NCBI GenBank assembly: GCA_020002185.1
Contig: CM034531.1
Location: forward strand, 79,024,464 to 79,088,463
DNA: 64,000 bases
DNA from: Paraescarpia echinospica
Lineage: Eukaryota > Annelida > Polychaeta > Sabellida > Siboglinidae
Reading direction: 5' to 3'
A program made the translations under genes and the position numbers. This document shows, piece after piece, positions 22,163 to 34,840 of this stretch (positions are counted from its first letter, which is position 1; each line of letters begins with the position of its first letter). The notes under the pieces are model-generated. The model had not been told where the DNA came from. It did not search any database and saw only the letters and a program-made list of their open reading frames with translations.

Positions 22163-22566
22163 CTATTATCACTCACTACACTAAGGTGTTCTAAAATACT
22201 TTAACTAACTAACTTTAAGCACAACTGCTACTCAATATATGTTTACTGCAACTTTATGAATGATATTAAGGCAGGAATAACACTTATCAATCAGTAATTC
22301 CACTTGTTTATCAACTTTTCTGCACGACAAATTTCTACGATCTATCTCCGCCACATATAACCTCGAACCTATTATCACTCACTATATTAGGTGTTCTAAA
22401 ATACTTTAACTAACTAACTTTAAGCACATCTGCTACTCAATATATGTTTACTGCAACTTACTGAATGACATTAAGGCAAGAATAATACTTATCAATCAGC
22501 AATTCCACTTGTCTATCAACTTTTCTGCACTTCTAATTTCTACTATCTATATCCGCCAAATATAGC
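22163..22566. repeat. Tandem duplication, two ~205-bp units
   Basis: Unit 1 starts at 22,163 (ctattatcactcactaca) and unit 2 at 22,369, with near-identical text including ctaaaatactttaactaact and actcaatatatgtttactgc. It lies upstream of CR1 ORF1 in element sense, so it probably belongs to a repeated 5' UTR/promoter region. Confidence 0.85.
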
Positions 22567-22576
22567 ACTGCCTGCC

Positions 22577-23490
22577 TTAAAGTGATAAACAATTTAGCTT
22601 AACTTCAGTTCGGACACATTGTCGGACATATTGATATTGAACTCCGGAAGGGTGTGAAAAAGTTTGTTTTGTAAACAAACACTGCAAATTGACATTGACA
22701 GGTACTAATAAATTGTTATTCACTTTATACATAATTGACAAGATCTTAAAATCTACCAGGTATTGAAATGTTAGTACCCTACATCTATTAAATAACGTAT
22801 TAGTATGATGAAGTCTATCAACACCACACATCAGTCTAATCACCCTCTTTTTATAAGATTGTAATACAATGTGCATTGGTGATATATGTAGTTCCCCAAA
22901 CTTCACAACAGTAACTCATTATTGGTAAGAAGAGAGAGTAATACAAAGTAAGTAAACGTTTGTTTCCTAGGATATGACTTGCACTATACATTACTCATAT
23001 GACTGTAGATAGCCTAGTCTTCACACTGTTTATATGATATTTCCAGGTAAGTTGTTCATCAATGTAAACTCCAAGGAATTTTCTCATGTTAACTCTGTTA
23101 ATTCTGTTATTACAAACGTTGATATCTAAGTCAATATTTATCTTACGGTTACCAAAGACAACATGTTTTAGTCTATGTACATCCATGTCAGAATATAATA
23201 TGTTGGTATCATCTACAAGCAGCACACATTTAAGATGTTCTGATACATTACACATGTTTTTAATATAGAAAATTAACAGGTTGGGGCCTAACGCAGACCC
23301 CTGTGATAGTCCATACGAAACATTTAGGAGATTAGATTAATATTAATTTATTTTAACAAATTGACTTCTTTTGCTGAAATAACTTTCTACCCATTTCTCA
23401 CCCAAACCACGGACACCATATAAATTTAGTTTTATGATTAATATTGAATGATTTACAGTGTCAAATGCTTTCTTTAAAGGAAAACAAAAG
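22577..23490 (-). mobile_element. 5'-truncated LINE fragment (jockey-superfamily RT)
   Basis: The minus strand reads KKAFDTVNHSILIIKL near 23,480, then YGLSQGSALGPNLL (about 23,310), an active-site-like VLLVDDTNILYS (about 23,205; the usual FADD first residue is changed) and MRKFLGVYIDEQLTWKYHIN (22,995-23,255). The C-terminal part is RVIRLMCGVDRLHHTNTLF and FKILSIMYKVNNNLL (22,577-22,906). The 5' end is lost at about 23,490. It is a different family from the CR1 copy beside it. Frameshifts separate the blocks. Confidence 0.75.
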
Positions 23491-23800
23491 GCAACGTTTT
23501 AGTGTTAGGCACCTAAAAGAGTTAACACAAACTAACCATTTGAATCTAAAATCAAAATGTTCACTTTAGTGGTTTACTCAGAAAGTAGTCTTCAAGTGGA
23601 AGATTCTAACGAAATCTGCGATAACATGAAGGATGCCATCTTACTGATGACGCGTTCACTTGGCCGAAAGCAACAAATAAACGAGCAGCATTATTTTGTT
23701 GTGTACGTCGCACTGCCTCGTAGTTCGCCTAATTGGTTCATGGCTTGCGGTTCGTTATATTACTATAAGTTCGGCTTGCAATGAAAACGTGACTTGCAAT

Positions 23801-24060
23801 ATGCCATACTGTTCTGCATACGGTTGTAACAATAGTACAGCGAAGGATAATGAGCGGTGTTTTTTTGTTTCCCTTTGAATCAACAAGAAGTGAAACAGTG
23901 GATTCATAACTGCGGACAGGCTGGTTGGAACTTGGAAACCCTCGAAATATAATACTCTTTGTTCAGGTCATTTTGAAGATACGTACTTTGAAGTACATGA
24001 AATATCATTAGTTAATGGGATAAGATCCGACAAAATGTCGCCAACGTCGATTTTTGAAGC
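23801..24060 (+). pseudogene. THAP-type zinc finger domain, frameshifted
   Basis: An ATG at 23,801 starts MPYCSAYGCNNSTAKDN, matching the start of a THAP domain with its first CxxxxC pair. A frame change in a run of T residues (about 23,865) loses the main frame, but the rest of the domain follows in another frame as TWKPSKYNTLCSGHFEDTYF (about 23,930-23,985), carrying the W, Cys and His expected in the second half of the C2CH finger. THAP domains bind DNA in cell regulators and in P-element transposases. A charged downstream segment continues to about 24,430 with more stops. Best read as a dead copy. Confidence 0.7.
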
Positions 24061-24429
24061 CTGGAGCAGTGCCGACAATATTTAGTTCACGGACCTCCGC
24101 CGTCGAAGCGAAGCATATTTTCGATTAAACGCGCCGAGAAATAAGTACGCAAGAAGGTTAGTACTACCACGTACTCAGTATCCAATTGTAATCTTGTGCC
24201 ATTTGAGATGTTGAAAGATATGGAGCAGTGGAGGCAAGCTAGATCAGTAGCAGAATGAACTACATTGCACAATGGAGTTTAGTTTTTAGAAGAAAGCTGC
24301 AAGCCAAAAGTTAACGGCAATCAAGTCGCGTGAGCGATATTACAGTAACGGATTAACGTGGTCTGGAAAAATTGTCGTTTATAATAACATTGCCAAACGT
24401 AATGTATTTTGCGTTAAATGAACAAAAAC

Positions 24430-25147
24430 TTGTAAATACATTTTGGTGATTTGGTATCTTATTCATCCATATTACGTTGTCATATATCGAAATTATAAAT
24501 GTTTGGTCTATTATTTATAATGTTATATAATTATGTGTGACTAATGTTGATGTGACGAAGAATGGCAATGTATACTCTATTGTAAAATGTTTAAAATGTG
24601 TTCATTTGTATTTAGTAAAAATTACATAATATTACTAAATTTCAGGTAAGGGGATACAGCCCAGGTGAAAGTGTTTTTTTGTTTAGAAAAAAATACTAAA
24701 ATGTTTGTTATGCCAGATTATAATAGCTTATTATGTCTACTAAGAATATAGATAATTTTACAACAATTACACATGTTTAAACCACTCTTATCCATGGAAT
24801 AAGGGTGTCAATATCAAGTAATTTTATCCATTCTGCCATATGTGATTGCCATTTTATTAAAAAAACATTAAAAACATTCTGCATTTAGAAGAAGGATATA
24901 TCTGGGAGTAATCATGTGAGCCAAATATAGTTATCAATGAGCTCACCAGATACACCATGTATGTATTTTAACAATACTGGCATCATTCAATAATCATATA
25001 TTGTTGAAATATCTTTAATGACATACCATGTGCACACATCTTCACTATTTTGTTATTTGCACACTAATAGCAAAAGCAGGTAATAGCTTTTGTGAAAATA
25101 TATTGAATTTGGATCAAAATTATAAATAATTGTATTTTGCATTTCAG
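24430..25147. other. Probable intron of the THAP locus
   Basis: AT-rich, no coding frame, between the THAP finger region and the exon at 25,148. Confidence 0.35.
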
Positions 25148-25310
25148 CACGATCACCAACATAATGTGGCACATGGGGAAAAGGCATCAACCGGAAGTTT
25201 ACTGCGAAGGCCCGAGGCAAGGGATGCGAAGACCACCTTTGGATAAAGAATGTATCAAACCATCTGTGGTGGTATTGTGCAACATGCAACGGTGACACAC
25301 AGTTGCTGGA
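25148..25310 (+). pseudogene. Splice-flanked exon of the THAP-associated protein
   Basis: The exon is preceded by a good acceptor (tattttgcatttcag) and followed by a canonical donor (gtaagt). One frame reads KARGKGCEDHLWIKNVSNHL and then WWYCATCNGDTQLLE. I recognise this tryptophan- and cysteine-bearing block from a family of uncharacterised animal proteins, some of which I recall having a THAP domain at the N-terminus. The family is named here from memory and not from a search. The continuation of this family block was not found just downstream. Confidence 0.5.
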
Positions 25311-26113
25311 GTAAGTACCAAACTTGATATGTATTTATTGTATACCTGAGACATGTCCAAAGCAACAAGTAACCCTTAGATTTTCAAACCGCAGATGATG
25401 CGTAGGGACCACGACCCAAGTAGTGATTATTGCTGTAAGGTGGATTCCAGTCACCGACCATGTATTGTAATCAGTTTTTGAAATTACTGCATTTCATAGG
25501 CATTCGATTCGTTTTATTTCAGGATGGCCACTCAAAAGTACCAGCCAGCATGACTACAACCTTATCAGTAAATATGTTTATTCAAACTTCCAAAACTGAT
25601 AATGTAAATGTTGTTTACATGTTATGTGTCAATATGTAGACCACCGATTTATGTATGGGACCAAAATGTTACGTAGTCAAAGTTCCTGATGACCAACCTT
25701 TCAGTAGTTCAGTTACTCGGATGTGAGGGGTCGAATACTCCACATATGAATAGTGCCCATTCTGTGGCACCCTACCTACTCCTTGTAATTAGTTGCTGTG
25801 TACATTTATGAGTACACTTACTTGAGAGTAATAAATTACATCCCAGAAGGCAACTGAATAAATAAGAACACTTGTGTCATTATCACCAATTGTATTAAAG
25901 AAATATAAAATCAAAACATGATATTAAAATACAGTCACTGTATATACAGTAGATACAACAATTAACAATGAAACAAGTGATCATAAACTATGTGAAGGAA
26001 TGTGACGATGGAATTCCTTATTTGTAAGAATCAGTATTATTTACTAATGTACCAGTATGATTACCATGATTGGCCATTGTATTGTTACTAAAAACAACCA
26101 ACACTTTCCACAG

Positions 26114-26386
26114 GAAAAGCATTTTAAAGTTAACTGAATTGATGCTCTCTGCTCTGGCGTGTAACTTCCGACCAGACAAACCTGTTGAGACTGGTGTCGT
26201 GTGGTCCAAAAGAAGCAAACAATGGGTGCTGCGTAACAGACCGCAGCAGGTGAACCCACGTACCCACATACCAATGCTCATGGATCGAGTGACAGATGTG
26301 TTTATAAGAAATATCAGACTGCCGCCGATCACAGTCTCCCAGCGGGGATTACAGGCAGCTTGAGTCAGACGATTTGTAAAGAAACG
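26114..26386 (+). pseudogene. Second splice-flanked exon of the same locus
   Basis: Acceptor cactttccacag before 26,114 and donor gtaagt after 26,386. The frame reads LACNFRPDKPVETGVVWSKR and then SKQWVLRNRPQQ. The pattern N-x-R, then T-G-x-V, then a basic SK-x-SK-x-W block, resembles the C-terminal part of the same uncharacterised family. A stop falls inside the exon at about 26,361, before the donor, so either the locus is dead or the splice boundary differs. Confidence 0.45.
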
Positions 26387-28450
26387 GTAAGTACTGCCAC
26401 CACCCACATACAGCTTCATAGGTCACATGTACATTTCTTAGTTTAGTTTTCAAATCCAAAGTGGTATCCCTCGTGTTGTTCCCCATCAGGGACATGGAAC
26501 CTTGATCTTATTTCATGGCTGGCGCATGCATGTAGAACTCTCCGTACCCTTCGGCCCAATTAGCCATGGATCCACCAGGTAAATTGTCTGTATGCAGCCC
26601 ACCTAAGAAACCTGAAATAAATTAGGCTCAAATAAGCACCTGTCATTATAAATAAATGACATATGAAAAGTGGTTCTATAATGACCCTGTCCCTTTATTG
26701 TTTACCATGAAACATGTGTTTATTTGTAATGAGGCAAATATTGATAATTTTGCACTACAGAACAAATTATGATGGTTCCACAAGCATTGTGTCTACAAGT
26801 TATGATATATTATATTATTATATATAAGTAGAACCATTATAATATGTTCTGTAGTGAGAGAGTATCACTTTATTCTTACAGTAAAATACAATAAAGTGTG
26901 ATACGATAACCCAAGTACCTTTGTGAATACAGTAAATAGCTATGTATAGTAGTATACTGAAGCAGACTAAAATAATGACTAACGGTTAAAGTAAGTCATA
27001 ATGAAAATGAACACATTTATGTATAGGATTACTTGCTGATGAGGGGAAGTTTATTTTATAATTATTGACATATTGGGGTGATGGTCATCATATTTCGTAT
27101 CTGGTTCAAGGCAACTAGTACAGTCTGCAGCACCACCTGCTCCAAACAAAGAATTCAAAATCCCCTGCTGTTTTTAATGCACAGCAGTCCACCTGCAGCA
27201 AAGTATTAAGCAATTATATAACAGTTTTACACGAATGATAAACAAACATGGATTATTATTCTGAACAAATTTCACAATGAATGCAGTACGATCCTCTAAC
27301 TGTATTCAACCCAGTATTATTCCTGGGTCCCTAGAAATATCAAGATATCAAGCAGATTAAGGAAGGCTGTTTTGAAATGTGCCAATATTTGCACAAATAT
27401 TCTTGTTCATTTTCTTTGTTACCAAAACAAATGGGGGCTCTGGCTGCACAAAATTAAATATATATACTATTCATCATACCCATTGTAAACGTTGGGCCAA
27501 AAAATTGCAGTATGCATAAAGTTAAAAATAATCCTATCTACCTGCCATGTGTTTAAAAGGTTTAAGAAGTAACACTGCCACATAATGTTCATATAAATGC
27601 ATAGCCATTCCTGCGAATGTGAAGAGTATCGACGGGGATAGAACAAAATGGGAGTTAATTCCTGTTTATTTTCTATCATAACTCTGCCTCTGGGCTATTT
27701 TGGTTCACAAGATTCATGGAACCATGTTTGAACTTCGCGCAATACATAACCGATGTTGTCTTTATAATGTAGTCATTTTTTGTGTTTCTATATGACAGTA
27801 AATAATAATTGTTGTTTGCTTGTCCTAAGAAAGTTATTAGTATTTTTTAATTTGTTTTCTTTTCTTCATAAAAAACTTTCTTAGAATATAGAAAGACGGA
27901 ATGTGCTTTCAGATTTATGAACCGTTCAAATAAAAAAAAAAATTATAAAAATATTTCAACATAATACAGAAGAAAGCTATTTATCTTAGATACTGTTAAA
28001 ATACACGAGGTGTTCTATTTGGACGTTTTCATCAAATTCAGTGCTACAAACATGATAAACTGCTTTGCGTTTTTTACTTAGGCTTTGAAAAAGACTGATA
28101 GAACGAATGTTGCAACTGACTTGAAGTTTATGTATATTTATATCTTTACTTTCTTTCTTGAACATAACAAAAACTCTGTAATGTAATGTATGTCTCTAAA
28201 CAACGCTCGATGATGTTATTTTTTCTTTGTTTTTGCATTGAATAATAATTATTATATCTGCATATCCAAAAAAGTTATTATTAGTAGTAGCTTTTAATTT
28301 TCATTTCTAATGAAAGGTTTCTCAGAACATGCATTGATGATATGTACCTCATTCAGATTTATGTACTCTAATAATCAAAAGTATGCTTTCTCCAGCGTAA
28401 TATTGTTCACATTATAAAGGAAAATGCATTTTTCTATATCGCTAAATGAG
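26387..28450. other. No gene recognised
   Basis: About 2 kb of AT-rich sequence. It contains two short hairpins: arms around 26,752-26,780 and 26,832-26,862 (ctacagaacaaattatgatg and its near-complement), and a tighter one at 26,866-26,908 (gtatcactttatt paired with aataaagtgtgatac). These may be MITE remnants. No exon is recognised. Confidence 0.4.
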
Positions 28451-28457
28451 GTGTTTT

Positions 28458-29210
28458 AAATAAATAATAAATAAATAAATATACTTATATAGCGCCAACT
28501 CTAGTTAGAAACTATTCAAGGCGTTTTACATGTAAAATAGTAATAAATAAAAAAGTAATTAATTAAGTAAAACATGAATATAAAAAAACAATATTTTTAA
28601 ATATTAGAATTATCGTGTTATATAAACAAAAGATAATTGATAATAGCTTAATGCCAAGTCTAAAAGTCACATTAGCAGTTAAAATATTGATTAAAAGAGA
28701 GTGTTTAAAAGTGCTCTTAAAAGTCTCAGTGTTCATTACATGCATTGAAAACTTGTAGATGACTCCGCAGATCCGGGACTGCTGCGGCTGCTGGAGTTAA
28801 ATATCGATTAAAATAGAGTGTTTTTAATACGCTTTTAAAAGCTGCTTCACTGTTTAGTTCCCGCATTGATGTGGGTAAATCGTTCCAGAGGTCCGGAGCT
28901 GCTGCCATGAAACTCGCGTCTCCGACTTTGCATCTTGTTCGCGGTCTCGCAAGTTGACGATTTCCCGCTGACCGAAGGGACCTGGTGAGCACGTAGAGGC
29001 AGACAAGCTCGCTCAGGTACACGGGCCCACACTTGTTGACAGCTCTGTGCACGAATACCAGGACCTGGAAACGAACGCGTTCTCGTACCGGCAGCCAATG
29101 TAGGTCTTGGAGCACTGGCGTGATGCTTGCGTATTTGGGCACTCGCACGATCATTCTGGCTGCAGAGTTTTGGACACGCTGTAACCGTACAAAGTTCTTA
29201 TTAGCACATT
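28458..29210 (-). mobile_element. L2-like LINE, 5'-truncated 3' end
   Basis: The minus strand carries the RT C-terminus, FVRLQRVQNSAARMIVRVPK and then LHWLPVRERVRFQVLVF (28,726-29,205), with an open frame through LYFNRYL. It continues to a 3' tail reading GTAAAACGCCTTGAATAG and GGCGCTATATAAGTAT (about 28,533-28,486), followed by an (ATTT)n run (28,483-28,458). This CGCC...GCGCTATATAA tail with a short repeat is typical of L2-type LINEs. A 60-bp stretch near 28,680-28,740 is echoed at 28,800-28,860, a small internal duplication. Confidence 0.8.
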
Positions 29211-30120
29211 TCTGAGGTATTCGTTCTTTCTAACATAATCGGTTCTTTGCGTTGTTATCTCGGATATATTGATGGGATGAATGATACGGTTGACTTGACG
29301 TGTGGGTAATGTATACATAATTGATGTTTTTCTTCAACGTAACACAATTCTTTAAGGGTTGCGCGCACAACACAAATAGGATTGTTTAATTTAATCGTAT
29401 ATCCTTTCAAAAGGTGCGCTTCAATCTTGCTGGATGATGCAGTTTAATTGCAGATGAGGTAGTGTATATTCTGTAGAAGAAAAAAACGACATTTTTAATT
29501 GTAAAGAATGTTTGATATTGATGTTCGTGCACTATAAAATGATAAGTTCCCAAATCTACCTTGGGAAATTTTAATACACAGCAACTAAAGGTGTTGCTTA
29601 ATTATACTGTGTCAACTCATGACCTAATGTTTGACCTAATGTTGTTCCCTAATTTTGTTTCCATTTATTAATTGCATCTTGAAATACACAATGGAAACAG
29701 CCATTTGTAGATACTAGTCCTGTGCAAATGGTTTGCTAAATCATGCAGTTTTCTTCATAATCATATATGTCTGTTCATTATTTGTTATTATATCTCGGTT
29801 GTTGTATTTTTTACTATTATGTTCATAATTATGCCAAGCCTAGTGGAAGGCCAGCCAGTTAGCTGTCCTTATTATTTTTGTTCCCTAATGTTGCTTGTTT
29901 TATTACATATATATGTTTTGTTTTATTATTACACATACAATTACGGTGAATGTTACGATGACATGCTACACCGAATGTACTAAGCTGATTATTCGATTGC
30001 ATTAAACAAATTTCATTTGATCCTTTATGTGGCTTCTGATAGTAGCGTAAAGACTGGTGAGATTGGTATAATATGATATACTTAACTAAATTTGTAAATT
30101 GATGATAATATTAGTATTGA
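29211..30120. other. No gene recognised
   Basis: AT-rich sequence between two LINE fragments, with no coding frame or repeat structure that I can support. Confidence 0.35.
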
Positions 30121-32416
30121 CCGGATCCAAACAAATGTAAACTTTGACTTTAGAAAATTTTATAATGAAATTAATCATTATGGAGATGAAATGTATGTTG
30201 AGTCCCCCTTTTCTTTAAATACCAATGATTGTAAATATTTTACCCCAACTGAATTCTCAAAAGCTTTCCACTGTGACAATATATCTCTATCGATGTTATA
30301 TATGAATTGTCGCAGTTTAGAGGCACACTGGGATTCTGTGCAAGAAGTACTGTTTAACCTATCTTCAAATGGCCTCAAACTTGATTTAATTGGCTTAACA
30401 TAAATATTTAGAATTCGTGATTCCCAGCAATACAAAATAAGTGGTTACCACAGTTTATTTTTTAATACAAGATTACAAAATGATGATGGGCATGGTGGAG
30501 TTGGAATATATATTAACGAAAGCTTCATCTACTCTAAACGTGACGATCTCTCTATATTTATTCCCCATGTTTTTGAATCTATATTTTTTGAAGTTCAAGG
30601 TAATCATAATAAACCTTTTATAGTAGGTGTAATTTATCGTCCTAACTCTGCTCCCCGTGCAAATATCGATATGTTTATCAGTAACATAATAGAAATACAG
30701 GATGAAATATCAAATGAAAATAAAACTGCTTATTTAATGGGCGACTATAACATTAATTTGCTAAAAATTGTCACCCATAAAAAAACCAATGACTTCATAG
30801 ATAATGTAATATCCCAAGGATTTATTCCGCATATAACTAAACCAACACGAATAACATCATATTCGGCAACACATATAGACCACTTATACTCAAATCATAC
30901 TCATCCTAGTTATGAATCGGGGATTATTATCACTGATTTAGCCGATCATTTTGGAATAATTCATATAATTTATGGTACACCTCGTCCACAAAAATCAGTA
31001 TATAGGCAGCTAAGACAGTTGACCCCAAAAACATTGCATCATTTAGAAATTTATTAGATATGGCTGATTACTCAACTGTACCATCCACTGCCGATGCGAA
31101 TGAAGCTTATGATAATTTTATGATAATATACAAATCACTTTTCGAAATATCTAGTCCAATTAAATCTGTGACAGTTAAGAACAATTACATTAAACGAGAA
31201 CCATGGATTACTTCAGGCATACTGACTTCATCTCTAAATAAATCAAAGTTACTTCGAAAGAAATTAGACAGACCTAATCTAGAAATCATCAACAAATACA
31301 GAGAATATAACAGAGTCTTTAATAAGATTAAACGAGCAGCAAAAAGTGCTTGTTATACAGAAATGCTAAAAGAACGTAAGCACAATACGAAAGAAACATG
31401 GGCTGTACTACGACAAGCAATACATAAACAAAAATAATTCCCCAAACTACCTGAAACCTTCATCATAAACGGACAAGAGAATACAAATTTAAAACAAATG
31501 ACAGAAGAATTTAATAACTTTTCGTTGGAATAGGTAAACAGATAAGCAACTCAATAGCTCTTCCTGTTAAGCAATTTGAAACACACCTAAGAGGAAACTA
31601 TCCCGTACATTTGTTCATGCAACCAACACAGACAACAGAAATAGAAACAAATGTACGAAAACTTAAAACTAAATGCACTAAAGGTTTCGACGGTCTATCC
31701 ACTAAACTACTGCAAGCGACCATACATGAAGTAGCCACTCCGCTTGAGCATATACTAAACCAATCCTTTGTCACGGAAATTGTTCCTGAAAACTTAAAAA
31801 CTGCAAACGTCATTCCCGTCTTCAAATCAGGTAACAATCAACTGTTCAACAATTATAGACCTATAAGTATTCTACCCGCGATTTCTAAAATAATGGAAAA
31901 CATTTTGTGCAATGCATTACTAATGTTCTTAGAAAATATAACATTTTGTATAAACACCAATATGGGTTTCGTGCAAAACATTCTACTATTCAACCAATAC
32001 TGCATCTACTCAAAGATATTGTTAATGCAAATAATAAAATAACAAAAGACCTTACATTGGCTGTGTTTCTGGACCTTTCAAAGGCATACGATACAATAAA
32101 CCATGATATTTTACTGTACACATTAAACTTTTATGGAATTCGGGGAATAAGCAACAAATCGAAAACATTATACTGAGATACACAAATGTCAATCATCTCC
32201 AAAAAACATAATAAGTAGAGTGCCCTAAGGATCCATACTTGGACCAATCTTATTTTTAATTTATGTCAATGATATAACTAACTCTACGTCTCTGCATTTA
32301 TTATCTTTTGCAGAAGACAACTGTATACCAATCAGGTCCTCATATTGATACTTTAATTGACAGCATAAACCAAGAATTAATACATTTGTACGATTGGCTT
32401 TGTGCCAATAAATTGT

Positions 32417-33934
32417 TGTCACAAAGTGGTTTGTATAGAATTTAATCAGGCTTTAGAACAGTGGTTTTGATGGTGCAGCCATCTCTGGTATGTATTGTCA
32501 CGGAGGTACACGTTGGTACCCTCTGGCGATTAAGGCGTGTAACGTTTTAACTGCCGACGAGTCAGATTTAATTAATTTCATTTGTAGCGTACACCACTAA
32601 TTCTACGGTTAGATATACCAAATTTGGTACCAGTATAAATTATTTAACATGACTGGTAATATGGTGACCTGTCAAACTACTTATGTTGTGGTTATAAGAA
32701 GATTATGTTATGAACTTATAAAAGTTGTTTACTGAAATGTAGGTGTGAAAAACACTAGGGTCACACCTAGCTTATGAATATAGTGCGTGTTTTATTAAAA
32801 TTATGGATTAATTCATGAGAGTTGGAATGTACGATGAATATTGTGGTATCCGGCTCGATACAGGGAATCCAGTGATATTAATTATGTAAGTAATTCACGT
32901 AAGTTTAAGATTGTATGAGCACTTATATAGCCAGACTTTTAACTCGCAAAATCTATTTTAAACTCAGCGAGTTGAATGGATTGCTTCGATGTGTGAAAGG
33001 TTTCAGGAGCTGGTTTTTGAAGCGACTTTAATTTGTATCGAGTGTTGTAATTGGTCAGACTAACTTCCGGTCATCAAGCTATATAAGGGCCGGACGGCCA
33101 TTCGAGGCCAGGCGAACATTTGAGCAGAAGAAAGTGTTGCACTCTCGTCTCCAGGAATTGGGTTGAAACGTGTGTCCGCCCAACGCCTGTAGTAAATACT
33201 TCTACGATTTCAACAGTACTGATTAGTTGTGAGACGCTGCATTTATCATGCGTTGAAGAAGACTGAGCGATAACCGACTGCTGTTCCGTTTTGACGTGAT
33301 CTTCGAATGCGAGGCCACCACCGTTTCGTCTGCTATCTGTCGTAACACAGACTTCGTGACAGACCTTCTCGACATCGCCGACGTCGTGACATCGTTTCCG
33401 TGTTGTCGCCTGGTGATTCGCGTGGGATCGACAAGATCTTCCGTCTACTTGATCGCCCGAGTCGCCTGCTTTCATCTATGTGAATTCGAACGCCGAGTGA
33501 CTTTCGACTTCGTCCTGACATCACGCCGAACGCGAACGATACGAACGATGACATTCGCACATCACGAGACATTCAGGGATTACAGTTCATAGACTTTACA
33601 ACGGTGTATACCCGTCTTCATGTAAGTGACCAGCTGTTTATATTGTCTCCCATGTAAAATCGTATTTGGATGCATACTCGTCGAGTACAATGTATGGTGT
33701 TAAATATAATGTCATAGCAGAGTAACGGTTGGCCAACTATCACTGAACCGCATATGTTTATTGTTGATGTATTAAATGGGAATGCCAGTTGGCTTCTCGT
33801 ACATACATATCTGATGTCACGTTATGTCTCTCGTTCACTCCGAATCCTAGTGCACCTGAACCTATAACTTGCTATGTCAAATCGGGTACCGCCAATTTAT
33901 TAATTTATTAATACTTACACTCGATTTTGTGACA
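32417..33934. mobile_element. Solo LTR (1,518 bp) with 5-bp target duplication
   Basis: Begins TGTCACAAAG and ends TTTTGTGACA, so it has TG...CA ends with a near-perfect 10-bp inverted terminal repeat. It is flanked by ATTGT at 32,412-32,416 and ATTGT at 33,935-33,939. Removing it with one ATTGT restores the reading frame of the host LINE RT. A TATA-like box (ctatataagg) lies at about 33,079, where an LTR promoter would be. No internal gag/pol is present, so this is a solo LTR left by recombination of a full element, Ty3/Gypsy or BEL type. The GC-richer zone at 33.07-33.6 kb would be downstream of the start site. Confidence 0.85.
33076..33090 (+). promoter_or_regulatory. TATA-like box in the solo LTR
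   Basis: The text aagctatataagggccgg matches a core TATA element. It implies a plus-strand orientation for the LTR, with the transcript starting about 30 bp downstream. Confidence 0.5.
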
Positions 33935-34585
33935 ATTGTCATTAAATATAAAAAAGACAAAAGTTTGTATATTTAGTCCACCGAATAACAAATACCAGGT
34001 AAATAACTATTAAAATAAAGAGTGAAATTATTAATCATGTTTGAAAGGATGACAAAGAAGAATCGGTGAAGTTCTTAGGAATACATATTGATAAACATTT
34101 AACATGGAAAAAACATATCAACATAATCAGTTCTAAAATATCTAGAGCAATTTTTGCAATTAATAGAATGAAACATATTTTGCCACACAATGCTTTAAAA
34201 ACTCTCTATTATACCTTAATTCAAAGTCACTTAACTTACGGTATACAAGCATGGGGCAATGGAAATACCATAAGAAAGATAGAACTTTTACCAAAACACG
34301 CTATACGAATAATTAACAAAAAAAGATATACAAGTCACACCGATCCTATCTTCAAATCTGAAAATATACTTAAAATCACTGATATTCACAGGTTGCACGT
34401 CTCACTATTTATGTATGACTATCACCATAATACACTGCCTAAATCCTTCAAATAGTATATACCAAAAAGGAATCTAGCCACTAACACCAGAATTACTAGG
34501 CAACGTAACTTCTTGTATACAGAGAAGCCCAGGACACATTTTTCATCTAAATTACCTAAACACCATTTTATAAAACTGGAACAAT

Positions 34586-34837
<252 letters not shown>

Positions 34838-34840
<3 letters not shown>

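Larger units (their letters stand above)
17612..22566 (-). mobile_element. Near full-length CR1-clade LINE
   Basis: A minus-strand element with, in 5' to 3' order, a duplicated 5' segment (22,163-22,566), ORF1 with a zinc-finger-like start and an SGNH/GDSL esterase-like domain (20.6-21.8 kb), ORF2 with endonuclease and RT (17.7-20.5 kb), and a short 3' UTR. The UTR ends in two copies of a 10-bp unit (ttaacaagat on the plus strand, 17,616-17,635). ORF1 esterase domains and short tandem repeats at the 3' end are known CR1 features. Stops and frameshifts are scattered through both ORFs. Confidence 0.85.
30185..34455 (+). pseudogene. Jockey-like ORF2 (endonuclease + RT), interrupted
   Basis: The endonuclease has LYMNCRSLEAHWDSV (about 30,300), GHGGVGIYINE (about 30,490), PFIVGVIYRPNS and AYLMGDYNINLL (30,600-30,770), and SATHIDHLYSNH (about 30,880). 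The linker has REPWITSGILTSSLNKSKLL (about 31,200). RT has [26 protein letters not shown] (31,800-31,880), [11 protein letters not shown] and [16 protein letters not shown] (about 32,070), then GSILGPILFLIYVND and a degraded SFAEDN (active site, 32,230-32,320). After the LTR come VKFLGIHIDKHLTWKKHIN and LTYGIQAWGN (34,066-34,260). Frame breaks at about 30,400, 31,440, 31,950 and elsewhere. Confidence 0.8.

Noticed and set aside
25522..25568. Small exon after acceptor ttttatttcag with a gtaaat donor
   Set aside because: The splice signals are fair, but no frame continues the conserved family text of the exon at 25,148.
33074..33592. Open frames of up to 133 codons inside the solo LTR
   Set aside because: Overlapping frames on both strands without domains, in the GC-richer part of the LTR; likely chance.
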